A program made the position numbers and the translations under genes. A stretch of DNA of 64,000 nucleotides from Bacteroidaceae bacterium. Lineage in GTDB: Bacteria > Bacteroidota > Bacteroidia > Bacteroidales > Bacteroidaceae. Of this stretch, positions 26,507-37,400 are shown piece after piece (position 1 is the first letter of the stretch; each line of letters starts with the position of its first letter). Under the pieces are notes generated by a model. That model did no database searches. It saw only the letters and a list, made by a program, of their open reading frames with translations, and had not been told where the DNA came from. The DNA is taken from positions 1 to 64,000 of the forward strand of contig JAFTVE010000016.1 in the NCBI GenBank assembly GCA_017465905.1. Direction: 5' to 3'.

Positions 26507-28351
26507 ATGAAGAAGTTACTTTTAACATTCACCCTCCTTGTCGCAGTTTTAGTACAGGTAAGGGCTGATGAACTCTCTTTTACGGCTGATGCTCCCAATG
26601 CGGTAGTAATGGGTGAGACATTCCGCTTGAGTTATACCATTAATACGCATAAAGCTAAGAACTTCAGAGTAGGCGACATCACCGACTTTGATATACTGAT
26701 GGGACCTTCACAGTCAAGTTCATCGAGTACATCGATTATTAATGGTGTACGTACATCTTCCCGCACACTAACATTTACCTGTATCCTTCGTCCAAAGAAG
26801 GAGGGAACGTATAAGATTCCAGCGGCTACAATCAATGTTGACGGTAAACAGATGACCTCTGAAGAACTCACCGTGAAAGTGTTGCCGCCAGACCAGCGTG
26901 GCTCAGCAGCACAGCAGTCCGGCTCTCAGCCATCGGGTAGGGGAACTGTGACCTCGTCACAGAATGGAAGTATTAATGATGATGACCTTTTTATAGTAGC
27001 AACTGTAAATAAGAAGAAGGTGTATGAGCAGGAAGCAATTCTATTGACTTATAAAATATATACTACGGTAAACCTTACAAATGTGAGCGGTAAGATGCCC
27101 GACCTCAAGGGGTTCCATACTCAAGAGGTAGAGATGCCCAAAGGTAACCGTGAATTCCAGCTTGAGCACTACAAGGGACGCAACTATCGTACCATTGTAT
27201 GGAGTCAATATGTACTTTTCCCCCAGCAAAGCGGACAGCTGGAGATACCTTCTATCACCTTTGAGGGTACTGTGGCACAACGTGTACAGAACTACGACCC
27301 GTTTGAAGCTTTTTTCAATGGTGGTAGCAGCTATGTTAACGTACAGAAACCTATCCGTACACCCAAGCTTACGATTGATGTTAGTCCGTTGCCAACAGGC
27401 AAGCCCGCATCATATAGCGGTGGGGTAGGTGACTTCTCTATCTCTTCATCCATTAGTACTACAGAGCTTAAGGAAAATGAGGCGGTTACCCTTAAGCTTA
27501 TAATTTCGGGTACTGGTAACATGAAACTCATCAAGACTCCTGAAGTGAACTTCCCTGCGGACTTTGAGGTATATGACCCCAAGATTGACAACAAATTTAC
27601 TCTCAAAACAGGTGGACAGTCTGGAAACAAGGTTATTGAGTATCTTGCTATACCGCGCTTTGGTGGAACCTATTCCATCCCCCCGGTAGAATTCTCCTAC
27701 TTTGATGTAAAGAGTGGAACTTATAAAACACTCACAACTCCTGAATATACACTTAATGTAGTAAAGGGAAGCGGATCTACAAGTACGTCGGCTCCTGTTG
27801 GCTATGTTAGTAAAGAAGAATTGCGTCTATTAGGACAGGATATTCGCTACATAAACCTAAAAGAGGCTAGTTATCATCCTCGTGGTTACTTTTTCTTCGG
27901 AACTTTAAGTTATTGGATGTGGTATATTGTGCCTTTTGTCACATTTGCAGTTCTGATGATTATCTATCGTAAACAAGCTATTGAAAACGCCAATATCGCC
28001 AAGACACGTACCAAGAAAGCAGGTAAAGTGGCTACTCGTCGTCTGAAAAAGGCTAAAAAGATGATGACTGAGAAGGACAAGGCTGGATTTTACGATGAGA
28101 CACTCAAAGCTATTTGGGGATATTTGAGTGATAAGCTTAATATGCCGTTGTCGGAACTCTCAAAGGATAATATTACAACAGAACTCACAGCTTGTCAAGT
28201 ACCCAGCTCACTGATTGAAGAGTGTGAAAGGTTGCTCAGCGAGTGTGAGTTTGCCCGCTATGCACCGACATTGTCAGGTAGTTCTATGGAGACGATCTAT
28301 GAAAAAGTAGCGGCATTGATGAATAAGTTAGAAAATACAATTAAAAGATAA
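26507..28351 (+). CDS. batD: BatD-like oxygen-tolerance protein
   Basis: A 614-residue protein with signal peptide (MKKLLLTFTLLVAVLVQVRA), repeated beta-sandwich domains (ELSFTADAPNAVVMGETFRLSYTI; FIVATVNKKKVYEQEAILLTYKIYT; SISSSISTTELKENEAVTLKLIISG) and a membrane segment near 480-500 followed by a basic cytoplasmic tail. This is the BatD (oxygen tolerance) layout. I chose the ATG at 26507 because the longer ORF begins with TTG and lacks a signal peptide at its start. It lies 83 nt after batC and 6 nt before batE. Confidence 0.88.
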   Translation: MKKLLLTFTLLVAVLVQVRADELSFTADAPNAVVMGETFRLSYTINTHKAKNFRVGDITDFDILMGPSQSSSSSTSIINGVRTSSRTLTFTCILRPKKEGTYKIPAATINVDGKQMTSEELTVKVLPPDQRGSAAQQSGSQPSGRGTVTSSQNGSINDDDLFIVATVNKKKVYEQEAILLTYKIYTTVNLTNVSGKMPDLKGFHTQEVEMPKGNREFQLEHYKGRNYRTIVWSQYVLFPQQSGQLEIPSITFEGTVAQRVQNYDPFEAFFNGGSSYVNVQKPIRTPKLTIDVSPLPTGKPASYSGGVGDFSISSSISTTELKENEAVTLKLIISGTGNMKLIKTPEVNFPADFEVYDPKIDNKFTLKTGGQSGNKVIEYLAIPRFGGTYSIPPVEFSYFDVKSGTYKTLTTPEYTLNVVKGSGSTSTSAPVGYVSKEELRLLGQDIRYINLKEASYHPRGYFFFGTLSYWMWYIVPFVTFAVLMIIYRKQAIENANIAKTRTKKAGKVATRRLKKAKKMMTEKDKAGFYDETLKAIWGYLSDKLNMPLSELSKDNITTELTACQVPSSLIEECERLLSECEFARYAPTLSGSSMETIYEKVAALMNKLENTIKR

Positions 28352-28357
28352 GATCCT

Positions 28358-29140
28358 ATGAAGCGAATCTTTATATGCTTGTGTGTGTGCTTGGGTGCCA
28401 CCATGAGCGTGTGTGCACAAAATACTACATTCTCTGATAGTACCGTAGTGTATACCAAGGCTATGGCCGACAGTGCCTATGCCACTTCAGACTATGCAGC
28501 TGCCATACACATTTATGAGCAGTTGCTCGCAACTGAAGGTGAGGCGGCCTCCGTGTATTACAATCTTGGCAATGCTTATTTTAAAGCGAATGACATAGCT
28601 CACTCCATTCTTAATTATGAACGTGCCCTATTGCTTGATCCTTCGAATGGGGATATTGAGTTTAATCTCGAACTGGCACGTAGCAAAGCTGTAGATAAAA
28701 ACACTGTCATAAGTGAACTCTTTTTCGTACGTTGGTTTCGCGAATTCTCCTCCATATTGTCTGTTGATGCCTGGGCAAAATGTGGAATTTTATGTTTTAT
28801 AATACTAATTCTATGTTTGACATTATTTATTTTTAATAAAAAGCGTAAAACTAAAAAAATTATCTTTATATTTGCATTACTCTCTTTGGTGTGCACTGTG
28901 TTTGCCAATATAATTGCATCAAACCAAAAGGCAAAAGTGCTGCATAGGGAGAGTGCAATTGTCATGGAACCGAGCGTTACGGTACGCAGTACACCCAGTA
29001 CATCAGGAACCGAACTCTTCATCCTCCATGAAGGTAAAAAAGTAACTATAAAGGACAATAGTATGAAAGAATGGAAGGAGATTGAAATCGAAGATGGTAA
29101 CATCGGCTGGCTTCCTGCTTCTGCTATTGAAAAAATTTGA
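28358..29140 (+). CDS. batE: BatE-like TPR and SH3 protein
   Basis: A 260-residue protein: signal peptide (MKRIFICLCVCLGATMSVCAQ), TPR region (YATSDYAAAIHIYEQLL, VYYNLGNAYFKANDIAHSILNYERALLLDP), two membrane segments near 140-190 and a C-terminal SH3-like domain (VTVRSTPSTSGTELFILHEGKKVTI...WLPASAI). This matches BatE, the last gene of the Bacteroides bat operon. The PAP2 gene starts 11 nt after its stop, so both are probably on one transcript. Confidence 0.85.
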   Translation: MKRIFICLCVCLGATMSVCAQNTTFSDSTVVYTKAMADSAYATSDYAAAIHIYEQLLATEGEAASVYYNLGNAYFKANDIAHSILNYERALLLDPSNGDIEFNLELARSKAVDKNTVISELFFVRWFREFSSILSVDAWAKCGILCFIILILCLTLFIFNKKRKTKKIIFIFALLSLVCTVFANIIASNQKAKVLHRESAIVMEPSVTVRSTPSTSGTELFILHEGKKVTIKDNSMKEWKEIEIEDGNIGWLPASAIEKI

Positions 29141-29151
29141 TAATAGAAGCG

Positions 29152-29859
29152 ATGGATATACAGCGGTTAATCGACATAGATAAACAGGTGATGCTTGCCC
29201 TTAACGGCAGCGAATCGCTGTATATGGATGGCGTAATGAAGATTTATACAACCACATCTGTATGGATTCCTGTAGCTGTCGTACTTCTTTTCATTGTTAT
29301 CAAGAACAATACACCACGTAATACTCTTCTCATTATATTAGGTGTTGCTCTCACTATATTTCTTACCGATAAAGTTTCGTCAGATATCATAAAGCCCTTA
29401 GTCGGTCGTTTGCGCCCAAGTCACGATCCAGAAATGATGCACCTTATTGATACCTTTAATGGTTATCGCAGTGGTAGCTATAGCTTTACTTCAAGCCATG
29501 CGTGCAACTCTTTTGGTATCTTTGTCTTTATCTCTTTGCTGATAAAGAACCGTACACTTTCACTAACCCTTTTGCTCTGGGCTTTAATCAATAGTTTTTC
29601 ACGTATTTACTTGGGCGTTCATTATCCTGGTGATATTCTATGCGGATCTATTGTTGGAAGTTTGTTGGGATTTATTGTATATATGCTATATTTATTCATA
29701 CACAAGAAGATTGAATATCATCCTAGACATATTTCTGTTAATTATACACGTTCTGGTTTTCTAGTTGAGGATGTTAATATTATGATTTCGGCAATATACA
29801 TTACATTCGCGTTCATTTCCATTTATGCACTAATATATATTAATAATAATATACTATAA
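29152..29859 (+). CDS. PAP2-family membrane phosphatase
   Basis: A 235-residue membrane protein with about five membrane segments. The three PAP2 catalytic blocks are present: KPLVGRLRP, SFTSSHACN (Ser-His block) and SRIYLGVHYPGD. Members remove phosphate from undecaprenyl pyrophosphate, phosphatidic acid or lipid A; which of these applies cannot be told. The ATG at 29152 is preferred to an in-frame TTG at 29137 that overlaps batE. Confidence 0.85.
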   Translation: MDIQRLIDIDKQVMLALNGSESLYMDGVMKIYTTTSVWIPVAVVLLFIVIKNNTPRNTLLIILGVALTIFLTDKVSSDIIKPLVGRLRPSHDPEMMHLIDTFNGYRSGSYSFTSSHACNSFGIFVFISLLIKNRTLSLTLLLWALINSFSRIYLGVHYPGDILCGSIVGSLLGFIVYMLYLFIHKKIEYHPRHISVNYTRSGFLVEDVNIMISAIYITFAFISIYALIYINNNIL

Positions 29860-29900
29860 ACACAATCAACACTATTAGTAATAAATAAAATTTTACGACT

Positions 29901-30200
29901 ATGAGCAAGTTAATGACATTCAACGAGTTACGTAATCTTAAAGATTCTTTACCCGATGGTAGCATGCACCGTATCGCCGACGAACTGGGCGTAACTGTAG
30001 AAACCGTAAGAAACTTCTTTGGCGGCCAAAACTTCCAGTTGGGACAGAGTGTAGGCATTCACCTCGAACCAGGTCCTGATGGTGGTCTTGTACGTATCGA
30101 TGATACAACTGTTCTTGATAAGGCATTAGCCATCCTTGAAGAAGTGAAAGCAGCAGAAGAACCTGAAACGACAGAAGAAGAAACTCCTGCAGCTGAATAA
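29901..30200 (+). CDS. Small HTH DNA-binding protein
   Basis: A 99-residue protein. Residues 21-40 (MHRIADELGVTVETVRNFFG) read as a helix-turn-helix; the following region (GIHLEPGPDGGLVRIDD) is compact and beta-rich; the last 20 residues are acidic (EEPETTEEETPAAE). It resembles a small DNA-binding protein family common in Bacteroidota; the target sites are not known. It is a single-gene unit ended by a clear terminator at 30223-30259. Confidence 0.75.
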   Translation: MSKLMTFNELRNLKDSLPDGSMHRIADELGVTVETVRNFFGGQNFQLGQSVGIHLEPGPDGGLVRIDDTTVLDKALAILEEVKAAEEPETTEEETPAAE

Positions 30201-30222
30201 ATAATGATCAATTAAGAATACT

Positions 30223-30259
30223 GTCCGTTAAATAATAGTTTTGTTTAACGGACTTTTTT
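30223..30259 (+). terminator. Terminator of the small HTH gene
   Basis: A perfect 10-bp stem (30223-30232 with 30244-30253, arm GTCCGTTAAA), an 11-nt loop and six T residues directly after. Confidence 0.85.
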
Positions 30260-30464
30260 AATCTATCTAATTGTTCTAACTCTATTAAAATGACATATTA
30301 CCTTTTTTATAATTTGCATTATGTTTAATTCATATAGGGTGAGATAAATATTATAAATACGATAAAACAGACTTCTACTACTCTACTGATTAGTGTAATT
30401 CAGAAGAACAAGAATCGAGACATCTGCAATATAATTGAAAATTATAAAAGATGATAATACAATA

Positions 30465-31595
30465 ATGGAAACTGCTAAAGTATATTTTACAGACTTTCGA
30501 ACGAAAGCAAACGGTGACAGTCTTCCTACGAAGCTGAAGAAATTAATCAAACGTGCAGGAATTGCAGAACTTGAGCTGGATGGTAAATTTGTGGCTATCA
30601 AGATGCACTTTGGAGAGCTTGGTAATCTGTCATACTTACGACCAAACTATGCAAGAGCTGTTGTTGACGTAGTCAAGGAATTAGGCGGGAAACCATTCTT
30701 AACAGATTGTAATACACTGTATCCCGGTAGTAGAAAGAATGCGCTTGAGCATTTATACTGTGCTTGGGAAAATGGATTTACACCATTAACTGTGGGTTGT
30801 CCGATTCTTATTGCCGATGGTCTCAAAGGTACAGACGAGGTAGAAGTTCCTGTCGTTGGTGGCGAGTATGTTGAGAAAGCAAAGATTGGTCGTGCTGTAA
30901 TGGATGCTGACGTGTTTATCAGCTTAAATCACTTTAAAGGTCACGAAATGACTGGTTTTGGTGGAGCCATAAAGAATATCGGTATGGGATGTGGCTCACG
31001 AGCAGGCAAATGCGAGCAACATATTAGTGGAAAGACAGAGATAGATGCTGAACTGTGCCGTGGATGTAAACGGTGTCTGCAGCAATGTGCAAATAATGCA
31101 CTCGTGTTTGATGAAAACACAAAGAAGATGAGTGTAAATGTAGACCATTGTGTTGGTTGCGGACGTTGTATCGCTGCATGTAATTTTGATGCAATAGCAT
31201 CTTCTGACTATCATGCGCCACAGTTGCTCAATCGCAAAATGGCAGAATATGCTAAGGCTGTTATAGATGGCCGTCCACACTTCCATATATCACTTGTGCA
31301 AGACATATCCCCTAACTGTGACTGCCATGCAGAAAATGACGCTCCTATCCTACCCAACATCGGCATGTTTGCTTCCAAGGATCCTTTAGCACTTGACCAA
31401 GCTTGTGTAGATGCATGTCTTGCTGCTACCCCATTGCCTGGTAGCCAGCTATATGATCATATGCATAGCCCAGGTTTTTGTGACCATCATGATCATTTCA
31501 CCAACTCTACTCCTGAATCGGAATGGCGTTCCTGCCTTGAGCATGCGGCCAAAATTGGAATTGGTACTCGTGAGTATAGCTTATGTACTATATAA
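30465..31595 (+). CDS. DUF362 protein with two 4Fe-4S ferredoxin motifs
   Basis: A 376-residue cytoplasmic protein. The first 190 residues form the DUF362 domain (VAIKMHFGELGNLSYLRP, LNHFKGHEMTGFGGAIKN, GMGCGSRAGK). Residues around 200-240 carry CRGCKRCLQQC and CVGCGRCIAAC, two 4Fe-4S sites. Related proteins are electron-transfer or metal-cofactor handling proteins of unknown partner. The ATG at 30465 gives METAKVYF, the family start; a slightly longer in-frame ATG at 30435 is less likely. Confidence 0.88.
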   Translation: METAKVYFTDFRTKANGDSLPTKLKKLIKRAGIAELELDGKFVAIKMHFGELGNLSYLRPNYARAVVDVVKELGGKPFLTDCNTLYPGSRKNALEHLYCAWENGFTPLTVGCPILIADGLKGTDEVEVPVVGGEYVEKAKIGRAVMDADVFISLNHFKGHEMTGFGGAIKNIGMGCGSRAGKCEQHISGKTEIDAELCRGCKRCLQQCANNALVFDENTKKMSVNVDHCVGCGRCIAACNFDAIASSDYHAPQLLNRKMAEYAKAVIDGRPHFHISLVQDISPNCDCHAENDAPILPNIGMFASKDPLALDQACVDACLAATPLPGSQLYDHMHSPGFCDHHDHFTNSTPESEWRSCLEHAAKIGIGTREYSLCTI

Positions 31596-31639
31596 AAGAT
31601 GTAATATGCTGTATTTAATGGTTTAATCACAGATGTAAG

Positions 31640-32728
31640 ATGTGTAAGCGGAAGATTATCCATATAGATATGGATGCATTCTATGCTTCGGTAGAACAGC
31701 GCGATAATCCAGAACTGCGTGGACGCCCTATAGCTGTTGGACATGCAGGCGATCGAGGCGTAGTATCGGCAGCTAGCTATGAAGCCAGGAAATATGGGGT
31801 GCATTCGGCCATGGCTTCGATCAAAGCCATGCGATTATGTCCTGATCTGGTATTCGTACCGGGAAGAATGGAGATCTACAAAGAGGTCTCCGACACGATA
31901 CACGGCATCTTCCGTGAATATACAGACATTATAGAACCATTAGCTCTTGACGAGGCCTTCCTTGATGTTACAGACAACAAGCTCAACATTCCTCTGGCCA
32001 TAGATATTGCTCGTGAGATTAAATTACGTATACGTGAGGAGGTTGGCCTAATTGCCTCTGCCGGAGTATCGTATAATAAGTTTTTGGCAAAGATAGCTTC
32101 GGATTATCGTAAGCCCAATGGGCTCTGTACAATTCATCCCGATCAGGCTCTCAACTTCATAGCTCGCCTACCCATTGAGAGTTTCTGGGGTGTAGGAAAA
32201 GTGACTGCTCGTAGGATGCATGCATTGGGTATACACACTGGGCATGACTTACGTCAATGGTCGCTTGACGGGCTTATTCGTGAGTTCGGAAAAATCGGTC
32301 AGTTATATCATGACTTTTCACGTGGCATTGACTTGCGGCCCGTAGAGGCAGTGAGGATGCGTAAGTCAATAGGTTGCGAACGTACACTTGATCACGATGT
32401 AAGTACACGAGCTGCTGTCATCGTTGAACTATATCACACTACCGAAGAGCTTATCCGTCGCTTGTCTGCCAAGAACTTCTGTGGCAATACATTGACTTTG
32501 AAAATAAAGTTCTCCGACTTTTCACAAATTACCCGTAGCCTCACACAGGAAGAGGATTTATTGACAATGAAAGTAATACTTCCTTTGGCCAAGCGTTTGC
32601 TTGCCGAGGTAAATTACGAAGACCATCCCATACGTCTCATAGGATTATCCGTGTCAAACCCTCATGACGAAGAGGCTGATGGTATCACTCAGCGTACATG
32701 GGAACAATTATCGTTTGAGTTTGAATAG
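31640..32728 (+). CDS. dinB: DNA polymerase IV (Y-family)
   Basis: A 362-residue translesion DNA polymerase. HIDMDAFYASVEQ (Asp10), LALDEAFLDVT (catalytic Asp-Glu), GVSYNKFLAKIASDYRKPNG and the helix-hairpin-helix segment FWGVGKVTARRMHALGI are all present, followed by the little-finger domain (SIGCERTLDHDV). It is complete. No beta-clamp motif is obvious at the C-terminus, although the last residues (EQLSFEF) fit the usual clamp-binding pattern loosely. No LexA-type site was recognised. Confidence 0.95.
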   Translation: MCKRKIIHIDMDAFYASVEQRDNPELRGRPIAVGHAGDRGVVSAASYEARKYGVHSAMASIKAMRLCPDLVFVPGRMEIYKEVSDTIHGIFREYTDIIEPLALDEAFLDVTDNKLNIPLAIDIAREIKLRIREEVGLIASAGVSYNKFLAKIASDYRKPNGLCTIHPDQALNFIARLPIESFWGVGKVTARRMHALGIHTGHDLRQWSLDGLIREFGKIGQLYHDFSRGIDLRPVEAVRMRKSIGCERTLDHDVSTRAAVIVELYHTTEELIRRLSAKNFCGNTLTLKIKFSDFSQITRSLTQEEDLLTMKVILPLAKRLLAEVNYEDHPIRLIGLSVSNPHDEEADGITQRTWEQLSFEFE

Positions 32729-32874
32729 ATTTCTTTTCCATTCGATTAATTAACAAAGCAGAAAACTCTATTTCAGCTGTAATATTCACAATTATTTTGT
32801 ACCTTTACAGCCACAATTTATAATATGTCAATATTAAGGTAAAGAATTCTTTATTAACTGTAAACCACAAAATA

Positions 32875-34383
32875 ATGATTATGGATAAACATCTTTCTCT
32901 CAACCCTAATAAGCTTGTAGCTTATTTACATAAGCCTTGTAACGAATTTACCAAGGCTGATATTATAGGATACATACGTGACAATGGCATACGCATGGTA
33001 AACTTCATGTACCCTGCTGGTGATGGGAGACTCAAGACCCTCAACTTTGTTATAAACAGCGAAGCTTACCTTGATGCCATCCTCACATGCGGTGAACGTG
33101 TTGATGGCAGTAGTCTCTTTCCCTTTATTGAGGCAGGAAGCAGTGACCTCTATGTGTTGCCACGTTTCAGTACTGCTTTTGTGGATCCCTTTGCAGAAAT
33201 CCCTACCTTATCAATGTTGTGCTCATACTTCAACAAAGATGGAGAACTACTTGAAAGTTCACCCGAAAACACGCTGCGTAAAGCTTGTCGTGCATTTCAT
33301 GAGGTGACAGGAATGGAATTCCAGGCAATGGGAGAGCTTGAGTATTACGTTATAGCACCGGATTCAGGTATGTTTGCTGCTACTGACCAAAAGGGTTATC
33401 ATGAGTCGGCTCCCTATGCAAAGTTCAACGAATTCCGCACCCAGTGTATGGCTTACATAGCTCAAGCAGGTGGACAGATTAAATATGGGCACTCTGAAGT
33501 TGGTAACTTCACCATTGACGGACGTGTGTATGAACAAAACGAGATTGAATTCCTCCCCGTTCCTGCAGAAGAAGCTGCCGATCAACTTATGATAGCTAAA
33601 TGGATTATACGCAACTTGGCTTATCGTCATGGCTATGATATTACCTTCGCACCGAAGATTACTGCTGGGAAGGCTGGATCAGGTCTTCATATACATATGC
33701 GTATCGTTAAAGACGGACAAAACCAGATGCTCCATGAGGGGATACTCTCCCCTACTGCACGCAAAGCAATTGCGGGCATGATGCAGTTGGCACCCGCTAT
33801 AACCGCTTTTGGTAATACTAATCCTACTTCATACTTCCGTCTTGTACCTCATCAAGAGGCACCGACCAATATTTGCTGGGGCGACCGCAATCGATCAGTT
33901 CTTGTACGTGTACCCCTCGGCTGGGCTGCAAAAGCGGATATGTGCTGTACTGCCAATCCTTTAGAGGCTCCCACAAACTATGATACCAGCCAGAAGCAAA
34001 CTGTGGAGATGCGTTCACCAGATGGGTCTGCCGATATTTACCAGCTCATTGCAGGTCTAGCTGTCGCCTGTCGTTACGGGTTTGAACTTGAGAACGCGTT
34101 AGAGATAGCTGAGAAGACTTACGTGAACGTAAATATTCACCAAAAAGAGAATGCCGAAAAGCTAAATTCACTGGCTTCACTCCCCGACAGCTGTGAAGCA
34201 TCGGCTGATTGTCTTGAGAGTCAACGAACCGTTTTTGAGAAGCATAATGTGTTTAGTCCAGCTATGATTGATGGTATCATCAAACGCCTTCGCTCATATG
34301 GCGACCGTACTCTACGTGCCGATATTGATGGGAATCAAGAAGAAATGCTAAAACTCGTAAACCGTTATTTCCACTGCGGATAA
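32875..34383 (+). CDS. glnA: Glutamine synthetase (type I-like)
   Basis: A 502-residue glutamine synthetase that makes glutamine from glutamate, ammonia and ATP. FQAMGELEYYVIA and EQNEIEFLP carry the metal-binding Glu, GSGLHIHM the metal-binding His, and NTNPTSYFRLVPHQEAPTNICWGDRNRS the glutamate and ATP sites. It is the Bacteroidota GSI-like form of about 500 residues, distinct from the 700-residue GSIII. I see no adenylylation Tyr motif with certainty. A near-consensus TACCTTTA at 32800-32807 may be its -7 box, and a strong bidirectional terminator follows. Confidence 0.92.
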   Translation: MIMDKHLSLNPNKLVAYLHKPCNEFTKADIIGYIRDNGIRMVNFMYPAGDGRLKTLNFVINSEAYLDAILTCGERVDGSSLFPFIEAGSSDLYVLPRFSTAFVDPFAEIPTLSMLCSYFNKDGELLESSPENTLRKACRAFHEVTGMEFQAMGELEYYVIAPDSGMFAATDQKGYHESAPYAKFNEFRTQCMAYIAQAGGQIKYGHSEVGNFTIDGRVYEQNEIEFLPVPAEEAADQLMIAKWIIRNLAYRHGYDITFAPKITAGKAGSGLHIHMRIVKDGQNQMLHEGILSPTARKAIAGMMQLAPAITAFGNTNPTSYFRLVPHQEAPTNICWGDRNRSVLVRVPLGWAAKADMCCTANPLEAPTNYDTSQKQTVEMRSPDGSADIYQLIAGLAVACRYGFELENALEIAEKTYVNVNIHQKENAEKLNSLASLPDSCEASADCLESQRTVFEKHNVFSPAMIDGIIKRLRSYGDRTLRADIDGNQEEMLKLVNRYFHCG

Positions 34384-34408
34384 TAATCGGAAGGTGTTTT
34401 CAAATCAT

Positions 34409-34450
34409 ATTAAAAGGGCTGCCCATCTTTCTGTGGGCAGCCCTTTTAAT
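34409..34450. terminator. Bidirectional terminator between glnA and the C1-like gene
   Basis: A perfect 17-bp stem (34409-34425 with 34434-34450, core AAAGGGCTGCCCA) with an 8-nt loop. T-rich ends on both strands make it work for both convergent genes. Confidence 0.9.
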
Positions 34451-34462
34451 AATAGGTATAAT

Positions 34463-37400
34463 CTACTTTACCACTGTTTTCGTGCCATTGATGATGTATA
34501 TGCCACGTTGAAGCCCTTTCGTTGAGTTGGTCTTCAAGCGAACAGGACGTCCAGTGATGTCATAGACATCTATGGTTGCACCATCCAATGTAGTTTGTTC
34601 TATGCCATCTGCAGCAACAACAGTTACAACACAAGTAGCTCTGATATCACCATTGCGGGCAGTAATGGTAGCAGTGCCAGGAGCATGTCCTTCAATGACA
34701 CCTCGGCGTACGGTAGCTATGCTTCTGTCTGAAGTACTCCACATGATTGATTGCTCAGAAGCATCTTCGGGTTGTAAGGTAGCTGTAAGGGTAAGCGTAG
34801 CACCAACCTCGAGGGTTATTTCTGTATGACTAAGGATAATAGCCTCGAGAGGTATGTAACGCTCTTCGACAGTAATAACGCAAGTTGCAGTGCGGTTACC
34901 AGCACGAGCAGTTATAGTTACCGTTCCTGGGATAAGGGTAGTAACCAAACCGTCATCAGTAACAGTAGCGATGGATTCATCAGAACTGGTCCATTCGATA
35001 CTCTTGTCGGTGGCCTCGGCAGGTGCCACAGTTGCAGTCAGCTGTATAGTCTCTCCCTCAATCACAGTAGCTTTGGTCTGATCAAGATAGATGCCACTTA
35101 CAGGAACCGTACGTTTCTCCACTGTGACAACACATGTAGCTTCCTTGTCGCCAGCACGTGCGGTAATGGTAGCTGTTCCATGGGTAAGAGCTGTCACTAC
35201 ACCTTTGACAACGATAGCGATATCAGCATCCGAAGTTGTCCATATCACGGTTTTATCTGTTGCATAGTCAGGAGTTACTTTTGCAGCAAGAGTCAATGTT
35301 GTTCCCTCCTCCATGCTCACTTCACTATGGCTAAGAGTGATTTCACTGACTGCTACAGCAGGGAACTTGGCAAGTGCTTCACGAGGATTGAACTTACCTG
35401 CAGGATATATAGCACACGAGTTGTTGGCATCAGCCGTTCCTTGAGTACTAATGATAAGCTGGTGCTCAGTATCCATAGCAACGTAATGGCTGTCGTCAAA
35501 GTATGCAACGAAAGTCGTGTCATAGGCACCATCCTTAAAATAGATAGCATCAGCAGGCGTTTCACTGAGTGAACCATCCTTGTTGACAAACTTCTTTTTT
35601 GCAGCATGATAGAGATAGCGGGTAATGCCACCATCGTTGCTTATGAAAGCAAACTGCTGCGTAGCATCCTCCTTATTTATGCTTGTTCCCAGTATGTTAG
35701 CTGATGTCAACTTGTCACCATCATTAGCGACTGCCCAAGCTGCTTGCCCTGCAGTATGGTAAGGCAGTGATATATGGTAAAGACGCTCGTTGATGAGTTT
35801 GTCAGCACCCGTGATGATATCAGATGTGCGAGGAAGTATCTCTACTTCGCTACATGTAAGTCTGAAGCGCTGCAGCGTCATACAGCTCATTCCATTCATA
35901 TTTACTACCAAGCCAAGGCTAACAGTAGTCTCCTCAGTTAGCACAAACCCGACCTTATTGCTTGAAGTCTGTCCCTTAGGTTTCATGGCTGTATAACCAA
36001 GTGCCTGTTCAAGTTCCTCTGTGATAGGCAAGGTCGTACCTGCTGCAGCTACAATATATGAATTTCCGCACTGTCCTTCAAAGCGGTCGTCGTATATAGC
36101 CTCGAAAGTATAGCTTCCGGCAGGTAATGTCATGGTCTGGAATACCTTGTGGTCGGTAAGCGAACCAAAGCCATCCCATCCTGTTGTAATAGTAAAGCAG
36201 CCAGACTTGCCTTGGTCGAGATGAGCACCCGTAAAAATAGTGCTGTTCACATGGATGTTTTCCAACATCCAATCCTTGAGAGCGAAGGTGCGTGAAGAGA
36301 GATTGGGATTGACGCATTTGCCTATACTAGCGAAAGGCTTGGCATAGTTGGTCAGAAAGGTGGAAGTGACGTCTTTGTTCACACTCTCATCAAAGATGAG
36401 ACAGAACACGCCCTTAGACAATCCCCATGCATCACCATCAGGACCAAATCCTGCACGTACACCATGATTTGCATTAGATGTAGCATCCTGTACATCACCT
36501 CCACTTTGGTTAAAGTTGTAGTAGAGAGCCAGTTTGTCGGCTGTTTCAGCCTCGGCAACATTCTCTATAGGTGTATTTATATAGCTGTGTAGCTGACTTT
36601 CTGTAAGTGCTTTGCCCCATACGCGCAATTCATCAACACTACCCTTGACGGGAGCCTCAGAACCTCCAAGCCGGAAAGTTGAAAGTGTAGGAAGTTTGGT
36701 CGTAGCCACAGAACCGGAAGCCTGTTGGCGACCATCACGGTAGAATTTGACTGCGCCCTTACTATAAGTTACAGCATAGTGGTGCCATTCGCCATGAACC
36801 AGGAAGTCATCAGGTGTAGCCACACTCTTACCGCCAACGAAGAGAAGCATCTGACCATTGGCTGTGCTCTTAATCATCAAGGTCTGCTCTGTGTCACCTA
36901 TTCCATTACAGAATGTTACAGGCCATCCACTGTTCATCCACCACTCAATGGTAAAGTCGGTCTGGTCAGCCTGGAGAGGTACAGTAGTGGTGGTAACGGT
37001 AGCAGCATCGCTTGAGAAGAGGAGCCCGTTCTTGCTGTCTGCATTGACAACGATTATGGCCCGTTCGCGGCTAGCCTTGTCAGTACCGGCATTGTTGGCG
37101 ACGCTGAGCGCTACATTATATACACCTGGCTTATCGATGACGAGGTTTCTATCTTGGTCGTATGCAATGTAGTTGGCGTTATCACTGCTTATCTGCCACT
37201 CCCACTGAGTGGGGGCATATTGTGATTCGTCGGTGAGAGTCACCTCTTCACCCCTAACGACAACAGCCGGCGTAATGCTAAAGGCTGCTTTAGGAGCGAC
37301 CTCCTGAACAGTAATATCCTCAGTATGACTCTTCTGACTTCCATCGGGTGCTGTCACTGTGAGAGTAACGGTATAGGTGCCCTTGCTTTGGTAGCTGGCA

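Noticed and set aside
34826-35572. 248-codon plus-strand ORF
   Set aside because: Antisense to the Big_2 repeats of the giant C1-like protein; no domain recognised.
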